The notes below the pieces were generated by a model. That model was given only the letters and a program-made list of their open reading frames with translations, was not told the origin of the DNA and did not search any database. Position numbers and translations under genes: made by a program. A stretch of 57,017 nt of DNA from Acidobacteriota bacterium (GTDB lineage Bacteria > Acidobacteriota > Terriglobia > Bryobacterales > Bryobacteraceae). The DNA lies in contig VFZU01000023.1 in the NCBI GenBank assembly GCA_016870995.1, positions 1-57,017 of the forward strand. The letters are read 5' to 3'. Shown piece after piece: positions 44,694-53,451 of this stretch (within the stretch, counting starts at the first letter, position 1; every line of letters begins with the position of its first letter).

Positions 44694-44981
44694 ATGATCA
44701 CTTGTCCGGCTTGTTCCGCCGATATTGATTTCGATGAAGAAGATCTGGATGAAGGCGACCTGTTTGACTGCACGGAGTGCGGTGCAAACCTGCGCGTTGC
44801 CAGCTTGAAGCCACTAGAACTCGTCACCGTCAAGGATGGCGGTGCCTTTGACGACGAAGACGAAGAAGACGACTTCGATGACGACGAGGACGAAGATGAA
44901 GACGAGGATGACGACGACAAGGAAGACGACTACGAGGATGAGCTCGAAGAAGAAGAGGACGAAGAAGACGACTGGAATTAG
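44694..44981 (+). CDS. LysW-like amino-group carrier protein with hyperacidic C-terminal tail
   Basis: 95 residues from ATG 44694, with GGGAGG seven bases upstream. Residues 1-45 (MITCPACSADIDF, LFDCTECGANLRVASLKPLE) have the two CxxC pairs (Cys4, 7, 26, 29) and spacing of LysW zinc ribbons. From residue 51 the protein is almost entirely Asp/Glu and ends EEDDWN. LysW normally ends EDWGE, whose Glu side chain carries the substrate amine. Here the last residue is Asn and the linker is about 44 residues longer. No LysX/ArgX-type ligase gene is adjacent. It may be a LysW relative with another role. The tail DNA is a GAC/GAA-rich low-complexity tract (about 44850-44972). Confidence 0.75.
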   Translation: MITCPACSADIDFDEEDLDEGDLFDCTECGANLRVASLKPLELVTVKDGGAFDDEDEEDDFDDDEDEDEDEDDDDKEDDYEDELEEEEDEEDDWN

Positions 44982-45321
44982 CCGTCGATCGCTCCTGACC
45001 GCTGCTCTAGCGGCCTGCCCTGTCCTTGCCTTCGATTCGTATGCGGTCGTGGCCGGCACGGTGTTTCGGGAATCCGGCCATGCCTTTGCGGGTGCAGAAG
45101 TCGTTCTCTCTCCCCTCAACCCGTCAAAAAAGAGCAAGAAGCAAAGTACTCGTGCCAATGGCCGGGGCGAATTTGCCTTCCGCGTTCCCGCTGCTCCGGC
45201 GGAATATGATCTTTCCGTCTCCATCGAGGGCTACCGTCCAGAGACGAAACGCGTCAAAATAGTAGCGGATGAACGCGTCGAGGAGAATTTCCTCCTCGAT
45301 CGCAAAACCAAGGAGAAATAG
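44938..45321 (+). CDS. Tat-exported carboxypeptidase-regulatory-like domain protein
   Basis: 127 residues from ATG 44938, the only plausible start; it lies inside the acidic tail of the LysW-like gene in the +1 frame. The overlapped part reads as a Lys/Arg/Thr-rich n-region followed by SRRSLLTAALAACPVLA, a twin-arginine signal. The mature domain (VVAGTVFRESGHAFAGAEVV, GEFAFRVPAAPAEYDLSVSI) is the small Cna_B/CarboxypepD_reg-like sandwich. AAGGAAG at 44919-44925 could be the ribosome site. It is followed by a Sec-type relative after five bases. Confidence 0.7.
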   Translation: MSSKKKRTKKTTGISRRSLLTAALAACPVLAFDSYAVVAGTVFRESGHAFAGAEVVLSPLNPSKKSKKQSTRANGRGEFAFRVPAAPAEYDLSVSIEGYRPETKRVKIVADERVEENFLLDRKTKEK

Positions 45322-45326
45322 CGGCG

Positions 45327-45740
45327 ATGACGCTGAACAGAATTTTGGGAATCGTTTCTCTCGCGGCTTTGCTTGGCACCGCTCTCATGTTGGTTGCCCA
45401 GGAGCGCCCCGCACCCACCCCGAAGAATCCGCCATTGTTCAAGGGCGACAAGCCCAAGAAGGATGATGGCACTCGCGTTCTTCGCGGCGTTGTGCGCGAT
45501 CCCGGCGACAACCTCGTCGAGAATGCCGTCGTCAAGGTCAAAGACATGAAGACCCTGGCCATTCGCAGCTTCCTTACCAAGCAGGACGGAGCCTACAGCT
45601 TTCAGGGGCTTGCCATCGGTACGGACTACGAACTGCGTGCCGAACTCCGCGATGGTACCGCCAGCCCTGTCAAGATTCTTTCGGTTTACGACAACCGTCG
45701 TGAGCCGGTAATTAACCTCAAACTCGAACCCAAAAAGTAG
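45327..45740 (+). CDS. Secreted carboxypeptidase-regulatory-like domain protein
   Basis: 137 residues. The signal peptide ILGIVSLAALLGTALMLVA is followed by a Pro/Lys-rich segment (PAPTPKNPPLFKGDKPKKD) and a CarboxypepD_reg sandwich (VLRGVVRDPGDNLVENAVV, GAYSFQGLAIGTDYELRAEL). It parallels the Tat-exported protein just upstream, so the two are probably paralogous adhesin- or TonB-receptor-type modules. Third gene of the operon starting at 44694; the redoxin follows nine bases downstream. Confidence 0.72.
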   Translation: MTLNRILGIVSLAALLGTALMLVAQERPAPTPKNPPLFKGDKPKKDDGTRVLRGVVRDPGDNLVENAVVKVKDMKTLAIRSFLTKQDGAYSFQGLAIGTDYELRAELRDGTASPVKILSVYDNRREPVINLKLEPKK

Positions 45741-45749
45741 GAGGCATTT

Positions 45750-46295
45750 ATGATCACCCGCCGTGCGGCTCTCGCCGCTTTTTCCAGCGCAGCCTGCGCC
45801 TTCTCCGCCGACGCCATGCTTGTGCGTGGCCTCGACGGCAAAGAGATCTCGATCGTACCGGGCAAAGACGTCACCGTCGTGACCTTCATCTCGACGCAGT
45901 GCCCAATCTCCAACGACTACAACGACCGCATGAGTGCCCTCTACAAGGACTATTCCTCCAAGGGTGTGAAGTTCTTCTTCGTTAATGCCAACTCCACCGA
46001 GCCCGCCGACGTGGTCGCGGAACATAGCAAGCAGGCTGGCTTTCCCTTCCAGGTCTACAAGGATGTCAACGTGGCCGACAAGTTGGACGCCCAGTCCACA
46101 CCGGAAACCTTTGTCTTCGATCGCACCGGCAAGCAGCTCTACCACGGCTATATCGACGATGCCCGCAACCCGGCTCGTGTGCAAAACCATGCGCTCAAAG
46201 ACGCCGTCGAAGCCGCCCTCGCAGGCAAGCCCGTCGCGAATCCAAACACCAAGGCCTTCGGCTGCACCATCAAGCGACCCCGTCGCACTTCATGA
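45750..46295 (+). CDS. Tat-exported redoxin (AhpC/TSA-like)
   Basis: 181 residues with an AGGAGG ribosome site upstream. The signal MITRRAALAAFSSAACAFSA is twin-arginine type. The mature domain has VTVVTFISTQCPISNDY, with a single Cys in the peroxiredoxin or thioredoxin position, and PETFVFDRTGKQLYHGYID, a thioredoxin-like strand pair. A C-terminal GCTIKRP supplies a second Cys. It may act as an extracytoplasmic peroxidase or thiol oxidoreductase. It overlaps the TlpA-like gene by four bases. Confidence 0.82.
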   Translation: MITRRAALAAFSSAACAFSADAMLVRGLDGKEISIVPGKDVTVVTFISTQCPISNDYNDRMSALYKDYSSKGVKFFFVNANSTEPADVVAEHSKQAGFPFQVYKDVNVADKLDAQSTPETFVFDRTGKQLYHGYIDDARNPARVQNHALKDAVEAALAGKPVANPNTKAFGCTIKRPRRTS

Positions 46296-46759
46296 AAATT
46301 CTGATTCTGTTTGCTGCTCTGCTGTCGGCAGCCCCGCCCTCCAAGCTCGCTCCCGTCGACGAACTTACCTACGGTAAGACAGTCGCCGCCAGGAAGGGCA
46401 AAGTCGTTTTGGTCAACTTCTGGGCCACCTGGTGCGTACCTTGTCGCAAAGAGATGCCGGAGCTTGCTCGGATGGCCACAAAGCTGAAGGCCAAGGGCCT
46501 TGAGCTGATCACCGTGTCAGCCGACGAACCCGAAGACGAAAAGGCCGCCCTGACCTTCCTCGCCAAAGCTGGCATCGCCGAACCCGCTTACCTCAAGCGC
46601 GCCAAGAACGACGACAAGTTTATCGGCACGATCGACCCCAAGTGGTCTGGCGCTCTCCCCGCATTGATCCTCTACGACAAGGCGGGCAAGAAGGTCAAGA
46701 CCTGGGTCGGCGAGACCGATCTCAAGGCCCTCGAAGCCGAAGTCAAAAAGCTTCTCTAG
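46292..46759 (+). CDS. TlpA/ResA-like thioredoxin-fold protein
   Basis: 155 residues. The signal peptide MKILILFAALLSAAPP is followed by VVLVNFWATWCVPCRKEMPEL, the WCxPC active site of TlpA/ResA-type thiol-disulfide reductases, with the cis-Pro strand in GALPALILYDKAGK. Such proteins act outside the cytoplasm, for example in cytochrome c maturation. It is the last gene of the 44694-46759 operon and overlaps the DUF2721 gene end by four bases. Confidence 0.88.
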   Translation: MKILILFAALLSAAPPSKLAPVDELTYGKTVAARKGKVVLVNFWATWCVPCRKEMPELARMATKLKAKGLELITVSADEPEDEKAALTFLAKAGIAEPAYLKRAKNDDKFIGTIDPKWSGALPALILYDKAGKKVKTWVGETDLKALEAEVKKLL

Positions 46760-47289
46760 CCAGAAAGCCGTTTCGATCGGACTTCCGTCACATGCAGCAG
46801 GAAGTCCGTTTCTTCCTGCAACCCTTCCAACGCCATGCGAGCCTCAGTGATCAATCGGATCGCTGCCACCAGCATGTAGATCGCGCCCATCACACCCAAA
46901 AGCACCGGCAGCACCGCCCACTTCGCCGAAAAAATCGAAACGAAGCCAATCGATACGCTCGTTAGAACGAACAGTCCGCTCGCGATGTACAGCGAGACCA
47001 TGGTCTTCATCAATAACGCCGCGCGCTTCGATTGCAACTGCATGTGCTTGGCGATCATCGCCTTGCGTTCCTCAAGCAGTCCTGTATCCTTCTCGTGGGC
47101 AATCACTTCTTCCATGCGATCCGCCAGCTTCCGCACACGATCCACCACCCGGCCTAGCCGTGCGGACGTGGAGATAATAAAGCTGCCACAAGCGCTCATC
47201 AACAAAGCCGGGGTCAGCATCGCTGTCAAGACGTTCAGCGCGCTGGACAGGTTCTCGAAATTAAACGGAAGCGAGAACATCGGATTCAT
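46756..47289 (-). CDS. DUF2721 membrane protein
   Basis: 177 residues from ATG 47289, with AAGGAG seven bases upstream. SALNVLTAMLTPALLMSACGSFIIS forms the first helix, followed by a basic cytoplasmic helix (ARLGRVVDRVRKLADRMEEV) and two closing helices (TMVSLYIASGLFVLTSVSIG and WAVLPVLLGVMGAIYMLV). This is the DUF2721 layout. Function unknown. It converges with the TlpA-like gene. Confidence 0.85.
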   Translation of the reverse strand: MNPMFSLPFNFENLSSALNVLTAMLTPALLMSACGSFIISTSARLGRVVDRVRKLADRMEEVIAHEKDTGLLEERKAMIAKHMQLQSKRAALLMKTMVSLYIASGLFVLTSVSIGFVSIFSAKWAVLPVLLGVMGAIYMLVAAIRLITEARMALEGLQEETDFLLHVTEVRSKRLSG

Positions 47290-47412
47290 GAGGAGTGCTC
47301 CTTCGATGGTAGCCGAGTGTCCGCCAGCGGACACTCTTGCGGCTCTGTCTCGATGTAACTGATTGAAAACAAGAGGGAGCAGATTGGCTTAAAAATTGCA
47401 ATCAAGAGAGTC

Positions 47413-49919
47413 ATGTTGCAAGGTATTGAGCAGGATATCCGCTACGCACTCCGTGGTTTTGCCAAATCGCCGCTGTTCACTCTTGTCGCTGTCTTGAGCG
47501 TCGCTCTCGGCATCGGCGCCAACGCCGCAACCTTCAGCCTCATGGACCAGATGCTGCTGCGCCCACTCCCGGTCAAAGCTCCAGAGCACTTGGTGCTTCT
47601 CGATCTCCCTGGCGGCCGCATCGGCTCCACCTTCAACGACTACGCCTTCTCCCATGTCGTGTACCGCGCCTTGCGCGCGAGCAAACAGACCTTCGAAGAA
47701 CTGATCGCCCTGTTTTCCGACTCTGCCAACCTGAGCTTCCGCGGACGCAGCGAGACGATACCCGTAGCGGTTGTCTCCGGTAACTACTTCAGGCCTTAGG
47801 CCTTGAGCCCGCCCACGGCCACCTGATCCAGACCAGCGACGATCAACAACGTGGCGCCCATCCCGTTGTTGTCTTAAGCCACGGCTACTTCACCCGCAGA
47901 TTCGGCGCCGACGCTTCCGTCGTTGGGCAATCGGCTCGCATCAACGGTCGCCTCTATCAAATCCTCGGTGTCGCCCCGCAGGGTTTCGCCGGTCTTGAAA
48001 TGGAAGGTGTCCCCAGCATCTATGTCCCCATGGCGCAGAAGACCCAGATCACCACCACCTGGGACGGCATGGACAACCCCAATTTCTACTTCCTGCATGT
48101 TTATGGCGTTCTGCGCCCTGGCGTTGATGCCAAAGCAGCCAAGGCGAATTTGGACTCATTGGTCGGGCCGATGATTGAAGACGAACTGCGCGGCTTTCCT
48201 TCCATGTCTGCAAGAGGTCAGGCTCGCTTCAGAACCAAACGCTTCACCCTGATTCCGGCCGGTACATCTCTGCTCGCCGATCGCGACAAACTCGAAAACG
48301 CGCTCGATCTCTTACTCGGTATTGTCGGGCTCGTCCTTCTGATCGCCTGTGCCAACGTTGCAAACTTGCTCATGGCAAGGGCCAGCGCGAGAGTTCGTGA
48401 AGTTGCCGTGCGCATGGCTCTCGGCGCCGGCCGCGCAAGGCTCATGCGCCAGATGCTGGTCGAGAGCGTCCTGCTCGCTTTGACTGGCGGTGCCGCCGGC
48501 ATGATCCTCTCCATTTGGATTCTCGATGGCCTGCTGTTCGTCCAGGGTTCGGGCAGCAATGGCGAGATCTTCCTGAATTCGCAACCCAACCTCCGCGTCG
48601 CCCTATTCAGTTTTGCAGCCAGCCTGTTCACTGGCCTCCTTTTCGGCATTGCGCCATCCATCCGCGGAGCCGGCTTCGCCATTGTCGAAACCCTCAAAGA
48701 AAACACCGCTGGCATCGTCGGTGCTGGCGCTCAGGGCTGGCTGCGTCGAGGGCTCGTCGTCGGACAAGTCACCCTCAGTCTCGTGCTCCTGGTCGCCGCC
48801 GGCCTATTTGCGAAATCCCTCTACAACCTCCGCACTGCCGACGCCGGCTTCAAGCCCGACTACATGTTGACGTTCCGCATCGACGCCTCTTTGAATGGCG
48901 ACGAGAAATCCAGAGCCGTCGCATTCCTCGACCGTTTCCGCAAAGACGTTGAAGGTTTGCCCGGCGTCAAAGACGTCACGGTCGCCGCCACTCCATTGTT
49001 GGAGAACTCGGTCAATCAGGCCACCATGTCCATCGAAGGGCTGGCTCGCGGAGAAGGGCTCAATACAATCTCGTGAATCAATTCCGTAGGTCCGGGCTTC
49101 TTTAGCGCCATAGGCTTCCCTGTTTTGCTCGGCCGCGAATTCTCCGAAGCAGACCGCGAGAATTCTCTGAAAGTGGCGGTGGTCAATGAGGTCTTCGCCA
49201 AAGACTTCTTCAACGGCAATGCCATCGGTAAACGCATCGGCTTCGGCATTAACAAAGACGGCAGCCCTCGGTTGAATCTCGAGATCGTCGGCGTGATCCG
49301 CGACGGCAAGCATGCGGACATGCGCGAGCAATCGCCATCCCGATTCGTCTATACGCCCTACTCTCAAAACGATTCCATCGAAGGCATGACCTTCTATCTC
49401 AGAAGCGATCGAGGCTCAGCTCGGTTGGCCTCCGAGGTTCGTGCCAGCCTGCGCCGCGTCGATGACAACCTCGCCATGTTTCGCGTCCAAACCATGAGCA
49501 CCACAATCGAAAACAACCTGCGCATGGACAGAATGATGTCGCTGTTTTGCTCATCCTTCGGCCTGTTGGCCACCCTGCTCGCCTCGATCGGCCTCTATGG
49601 CGTGATGGCATACAACGTCGCAAGAAGAACGCGCGAGATCGGCATCCGCCTGGCCCTGGGTGCCGATCGCACCACGGTCATGGCGATGGTGATGCGTAAA
49701 GTAGGTTGCATGCTGCTGATCGGCTTCGCTCTCGGGCTGCCGCTGTCTATCGGCTTGGGCCACTTGGTCCAATCCCAACTCTGGGGGTTGAAAGGCTGGG
49801 ATCCGCTTGTCCTCGCCGGTGCCTCGATCAGTCTCGGCCTGGTCGCATTGCTTGCGGGATTCCTTCCCGCCTTGCGAGCCAGTCGCGTTGCCCCCATGCG
49901 CGCTCTACGCTACGAGTAG
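47413..49919 (+). pseudogene. ADOP-type (MacB-like) ABC permease, broken by a frameshift and a nonsense codon
   Basis: Three pieces in order make one permease of the acidobacterial duplicated orphan permease type. Piece 1 (47413 to 47799) has DIRYALRGFAKSPLFTLVAV and ends VSGNYF. A missing base near 47788-47791 moves the frame, and GLEPAHGHLIQTSDDQQ and VVLSHGYFTRRFG continue in the next frame. Piece 2 runs through FtsX-like membrane blocks (LLGIVGLVLLIACANVANLLMARASA, in outline LLIACANVANLLMARAS) to an in-frame TGA at 49074-49076. Piece 3 resumes in the same frame (VGPGFFSAIGFPVLLGREF) and ends with the second FtsX block. No ATPase is adjacent, as usual for ADOPs. Probably a pseudogene, unless the sequence is in error. 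Confidence 0.85.
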
Positions 49920-49925
49920 AGCCGC

Positions 49926-51401
49926 CTATTGCGAATCCATCCAGCGCGCCACCAATAACCCGAGCAGACCCAGCGCCAATGCGTTCCAGGCGAATACATC
50001 GCCAAACTTCGAATAGAACGTGGTCTCAAACGCCGTCGCGTACTGCAACCGGCCTTGCGCCAACTTGTAAGGCGGCAAATCGTCGATCACTCGGCCCGCC
50101 GGATCGATGCTCACCGTAAAGCCATCGTTGGTCGGTCGCAACAGCCAGCGCCGATTTTCGGCCGCCCGCATGCGTGCCAGCAACAGATGTTGATCCCTTG
50201 CGGCAGACTTGCCAAAGTACCCATCGTTGGTGAGGTTCACCAACACATCCGCACCCTTCGTCACAAAAGCCCTCACATGATGCGGAAAAGCCGACTCATA
50301 ACAAATAAACACACCCAGCTTCCCCGCCGGTGTACCGAACACTTTTAAATCAGTCCCTGGCTGAAAAGTACCCGCCTCCTGCGAAACTTTCCCTGCGATC
50401 GCATTGAAGACCGGCGGCACATACTCGCCAAACGGTACCAGGTTCATCTTGTCGTACGTTCCTGCCGGGTCACCAGTCCCGGTCAACAACTGCGCCGTAT
50501 TGAAAGGATTGCTCTGCTTGTCGAACCTCACGGTGCCAAACAAAAACGGCACACCACTCAACCGCGCCACGCTCCCAGCCTGCGCGCGAAACGCCGCATC
50601 GACCTCATAGTACGGGCTAATCGGCATCTCCGGCCATAACAGTAACGAAGGCTTCGGCCGACTTGGATCGAGCGCTCCAGACAAAGTAATCCGCGCCAGC
50701 TTGTCAAAGGCCTTCGCCTGCTCTTCATCGCTCAGGCGCACATCCTCAGGCAGGTTCGGCTGCACGACTTGCGCATTCATATCGCCTGCCTTCACTTCCG
50801 GCAGCGCGGGCAACAGATAAAGCCCTAGCAGTGGCGCACACCATGTCAGCTGCATTCGGTCCCATCGCAAATACCATCCCGCCACCGAAGCACTCAGCAG
50901 CGCAAACACAAAGCTCACTCCATACACACCAAACCACGGCGCCAACCGCATCGGGATCCCCATATCCGTTCCCGCATTGCCAAGCAGCAACCATGTGAAC
51001 CCAAGCTCAGCATGAGTTCTCTCAAAGCCGACCCACAAAAGCGCCAACGCCGGTGGAGCCCAACGAACCCCAAATATCACACCCGCCAAAGTCGAAAACA
51101 CCCCAAGATGCAAACCCTTCGCCAGCGCGAACAACACAAACATCAACGTTGCCAGCCAACCCGACATCCCTCCGTGTTGCGCCAGCGTCTCGCGAATCCA
51201 GTAACAAGTCCCGCCCCACTGCAACACCCCGGCCAGCCAGCCCATCAAGAACCGCTGCCGCGCCGAAGACTCCTCAGCGCTCGCAATCAACAAAGGCGCG
51301 AGCGCAAACGGCACAAGCCAGGTCAACGCCGCTCCCGGCTGGATCAATACCAACAGCAATCCCGTCGCCGCCGCCAGCGCGTACTTAACGGCCGGCTTCA
51401 T
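49926..51401 (-). CDS. lnt: Apolipoprotein N-acyltransferase
   Basis: 491 residues. The first 190 residues hold six hydrophobic helices. A carbon-nitrogen hydrolase domain follows with the catalytic Glu in LLLWPEMPIS, the Lys in YDKMNLVPFGEYVP and the Cys in GVFICYESAFP; a final helix closes the protein. The enzyme N-acylates the lipid-modified Cys of lipoproteins in the inner membrane. It overlaps lipA by 17 bases on the same strand. Confidence 0.95.
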   Translation of the reverse strand: MKPAVKYALAAATGLLLVLIQPGAALTWLVPFALAPLLIASAEESSARQRFLMGWLAGVLQWGGTCYWIRETLAQHGGMSGWLATLMFVLFALAKGLHLGVFSTLAGVIFGVRWAPPALALLWVGFERTHAELGFTWLLLGNAGTDMGIPMRLAPWFGVYGVSFVFALLSASVAGWYLRWDRMQLTWCAPLLGLYLLPALPEVKAGDMNAQVVQPNLPEDVRLSDEEQAKAFDKLARITLSGALDPSRPKPSLLLWPEMPISPYYEVDAAFRAQAGSVARLSGVPFLFGTVRFDKQSNPFNTAQLLTGTGDPAGTYDKMNLVPFGEYVPPVFNAIAGKVSQEAGTFQPGTDLKVFGTPAGKLGVFICYESAFPHHVRAFVTKGADVLVNLTNDGYFGKSAARDQHLLLARMRAAENRRWLLRPTNDGFTVSIDPAGRVIDDLPPYKLAQGRLQYATAFETTFYSKFGDVFAWNALALGLLGLLVARWMDSQ

Positions 51402-52287
51402 GCGCCACCAGATCCGCCATATAACTCGACCTCACAAACGGTCCCGCAAACACAGCCTTAAACCCAATCGATTCCCCATACTCGCGCCACGCTTCATACT
51501 CCGCTGGCTCAACATACCGCGCCACCTTCCGGTTCCGCCGTGTCGGCTGCAGATACTGCCCGATCGTCGCAATATCCGCTTGCCCCTCCTCGCGCAGATC
51601 CCGCAGCAGTTGCCGCACTTCTTCATCCGTCTCCCCAAGCCCCACCATCAGTCCAGACTTCGTCAGGATCTCCGGATGCGCCTGCTTGGCATAACGCAAC
51701 ACTCTTAAGCTCTGCGCATAATCCGCCTGCGGCCTCACCCTACGATAGAGTCGCGACACCGTTTCCATGTTGTGGTTATAAACATGTGGCCCTGCGGCAA
51801 GTACCCGCTCCACCGCCGCCAGATCCCCGTTGAAATCCGGAGTCAAAGTCTCTACTTGCGCCTCAGGCAGCGCCTCACGCACTGCCCGAACTGTCGCCGC
51901 CCAATGTTCTGATCCGCCATCGGGCAGCTCATCCCGGTTGACGCTCGTTAACACCACATACCGCAGTCCCATCGTTGCCGCTTGTCTCGCCACATTCTGC
52001 GGCTCATCGGCATCCAGCTCAAACGGCGTCTTCTTCGGGTCTGCCTTTGGCACGCTACAAAACGAACAGCCCCGCGTACACAAATTCCCCAGAATCATGA
52101 ACGTCGCGGCCTTACGCGAGAAGCACTCATGAATGTTTGGGCACCGCGCTGACTCGCACACCGTATGCAGATGCAAGCTGCGCAGCTCACGCTTGAGTGC
52201 GGTGACGGCCTGATATTCCGATTGGGGTTTACGCAGAAACTCCGGCAGCCGCGGCCTTGCGCCCGGGCTTTCGATTTGTACCAGCAT
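51385..52287 (-). CDS. lipA: Lipoyl synthase
   Basis: 300 residues. Two clusters are visible: the auxiliary one in CESARCPNIHEC (Cys44, 49, 55) and the radical-SAM one in CTRGCSFCSVPK (Cys70, 74, 77). RSSYMADLVAH near the C-terminus carries the RSSY motif of the auxiliary-cluster Ser ligand. It inserts sulfur into octanoyl-protein to make lipoate. The partner lipB is not in this window. It sits between the SPOR gene and lnt in one operon. Confidence 0.97.
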   Translation of the reverse strand: MLVQIESPGARPRLPEFLRKPQSEYQAVTALKRELRSLHLHTVCESARCPNIHECFSRKAATFMILGNLCTRGCSFCSVPKADPKKTPFELDADEPQNVARQAATMGLRYVVLTSVNRDELPDGGSEHWAATVRAVREALPEAQVETLTPDFNGDLAAVERVLAAGPHVYNHNMETVSRLYRRVRPQADYAQSLRVLRYAKQAHPEILTKSGLMVGLGETDEEVRQLLRDLREEGQADIATIGQYLQPTRRNRKVARYVEPAEYEAWREYGESIGFKAVFAGPFVRSSYMADLVAHEAGR

Positions 52288-52297
52288 TCATCCCAGT

Positions 52298-52924
52298 CTA
52301 GTAGGTACGCGAGAATGGCTTAAAGCCTAAGCCGTCCAGCTCTTCGCGGATCTTGCCTTGGTCCGATTTCTGAATCGGTCCCACCAGTACGCGATAGATG
52401 TTGTTTTTCTCGGTCGGTGCGATCCAAATCGCATATCCCTTGCCGCGCAACACCTTGGCCACCACGTCGGCTTCGGCCCGACCGACAGCCGCCACTTGCA
52501 GGAACAAGCTTTCCTTCGGCGGATTCCCCGTCTTCGTCTCAGCCGCGCTCGGTGCAGGAGCTTCTTTCTTCGGCTCAGCCTTCTTGGGAGCAGGCTCTTC
52601 CTTCTTCTCGACAGGCTTTTCGACCGGTTTCTCCACAACAGCCTTCTCAACCGGCTTCTCGACCGTCTTGGTCTCGGCGGGTTCTCCAGCGGCGCTGGAT
52701 TTCGGAGAAGTCTTGTCGATGATAATCGGGCTTGCCGCAGGTGCCGCATCTGCGGACTTGCGCACACTGGCGACTTCCGTTCCGAGCGCTGGCGATGAAT
52801 TCTTGCCAAGGATATATCCCATGACAAAGAAAACCCCCAACAGTACAACTACGATGAAGAAAACACTGAGTAGCTGACGGTTCCCCAGAACAAGCTCGAA
52901 CTCGCCTTCTTCGTTGCGTGGCAT
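52298..52924 (-). CDS. SPOR-domain membrane protein
   Basis: 208 residues. One membrane helix (LLSVFFIVVVLLGVFFVMGYILG) is followed by a Glu/Lys/Pro/Ala-rich linker with repeated VEKPVEK and KKEEPAPKKAEPKKEAP segments (about residues 70-125) and a C-terminal SPOR fold (SLFLQVAAVGRAEADVVAKVL, YRVLVGPIQKSDQGKI). SPOR domains bind denuded peptidoglycan at the division site. The ATG at 52924 is divergent from the thioesterase gene. First gene of the SPOR-lipA-lnt operon. Confidence 0.85.
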   Translation of the reverse strand: MPRNEEGEFELVLGNRQLLSVFFIVVVLLGVFFVMGYILGKNSSPALGTEVASVRKSADAAPAASPIIIDKTSPKSSAAGEPAETKTVEKPVEKAVVEKPVEKPVEKKEEPAPKKAEPKKEAPAPSAAETKTGNPPKESLFLQVAAVGRAEADVVAKVLRGKGYAIWIAPTEKNNIYRVLVGPIQKSDQGKIREELDGLGFKPFSRTY

Positions 52925-53006
52925 ACGACTAGGGTATAACGACTTTGCCGACTCTGCCAGCCCAAATCATTTCAGATGGAAATGTTCGGAATGCGATAAT
53001 TCGACA

Positions 53007-53450
53007 ATGATGCTCGAACACATCCGACGCTGGATGGAATCTGGCCAACAGATGCCGGTCTGCAATCTCATCGGCATGAGCGTCGAACACGTTGAACCCA
53101 CTCTCGCCCGTTGCTCACTCATCGCTTCCGATAAACACTGGAACCCCTTCGGCACCGTCCACGGCGGTATTCTCTGTGACTTGTCAGACCTCGTTATGGG
53201 CATGGCCTTCATGACCACTCTCGATGCCGGCGAAGGCCTGGCCACCATCGAACTCAAAATTAACTACCTCCGTCCTGCCCGCACCGGCAAGCTCACCGCC
53301 GAAGCCAAAGTCGCCCATCGTGGCCGCACCACTGGCTTCGTCGAATGCTCAATTACCGATGAAGCCGGCAAACTCGTCGCCAAAGCCGCATCCACCTGCA
53401 TGGTCGTCAAGGACGAACGCGCCCAGGTCTGGAATCAACAAGGAGCCTGA
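53007..53450 (+). CDS. Hotdog-fold thioesterase (PaaI-like)
   Basis: 147 residues from the tandem ATG at 53007. PFGTVHGGILCDLSDLVMGMAF carries the hotdog helix with HGG, the thioesterase active-site turn, and ATIELKINYLRPARTGKLTA the following strands. Length and motifs fit the PaaI/acyl-CoA thioesterase family. Substrate unknown. It precedes the GNAT-YfiT gene, whose ATG is two bases after its stop. Confidence 0.85.
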   Translation: MMLEHIRRWMESGQQMPVCNLIGMSVEHVEPTLARCSLIASDKHWNPFGTVHGGILCDLSDLVMGMAFMTTLDAGEGLATIELKINYLRPARTGKLTAEAKVAHRGRTTGFVECSITDEAGKLVAKAASTCMVVKDERAQVWNQQGA

Positions 53451-53451
53451 A

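Noticed and set aside
44576-44920. A long upstream extension of the TonB receptor beginning with poly-Ser
   Set aside because: It is the antisense of the acidic tract of the LysW-like gene and has no signal peptide. The ATG at 44575 directly precedes a clear signal peptide.
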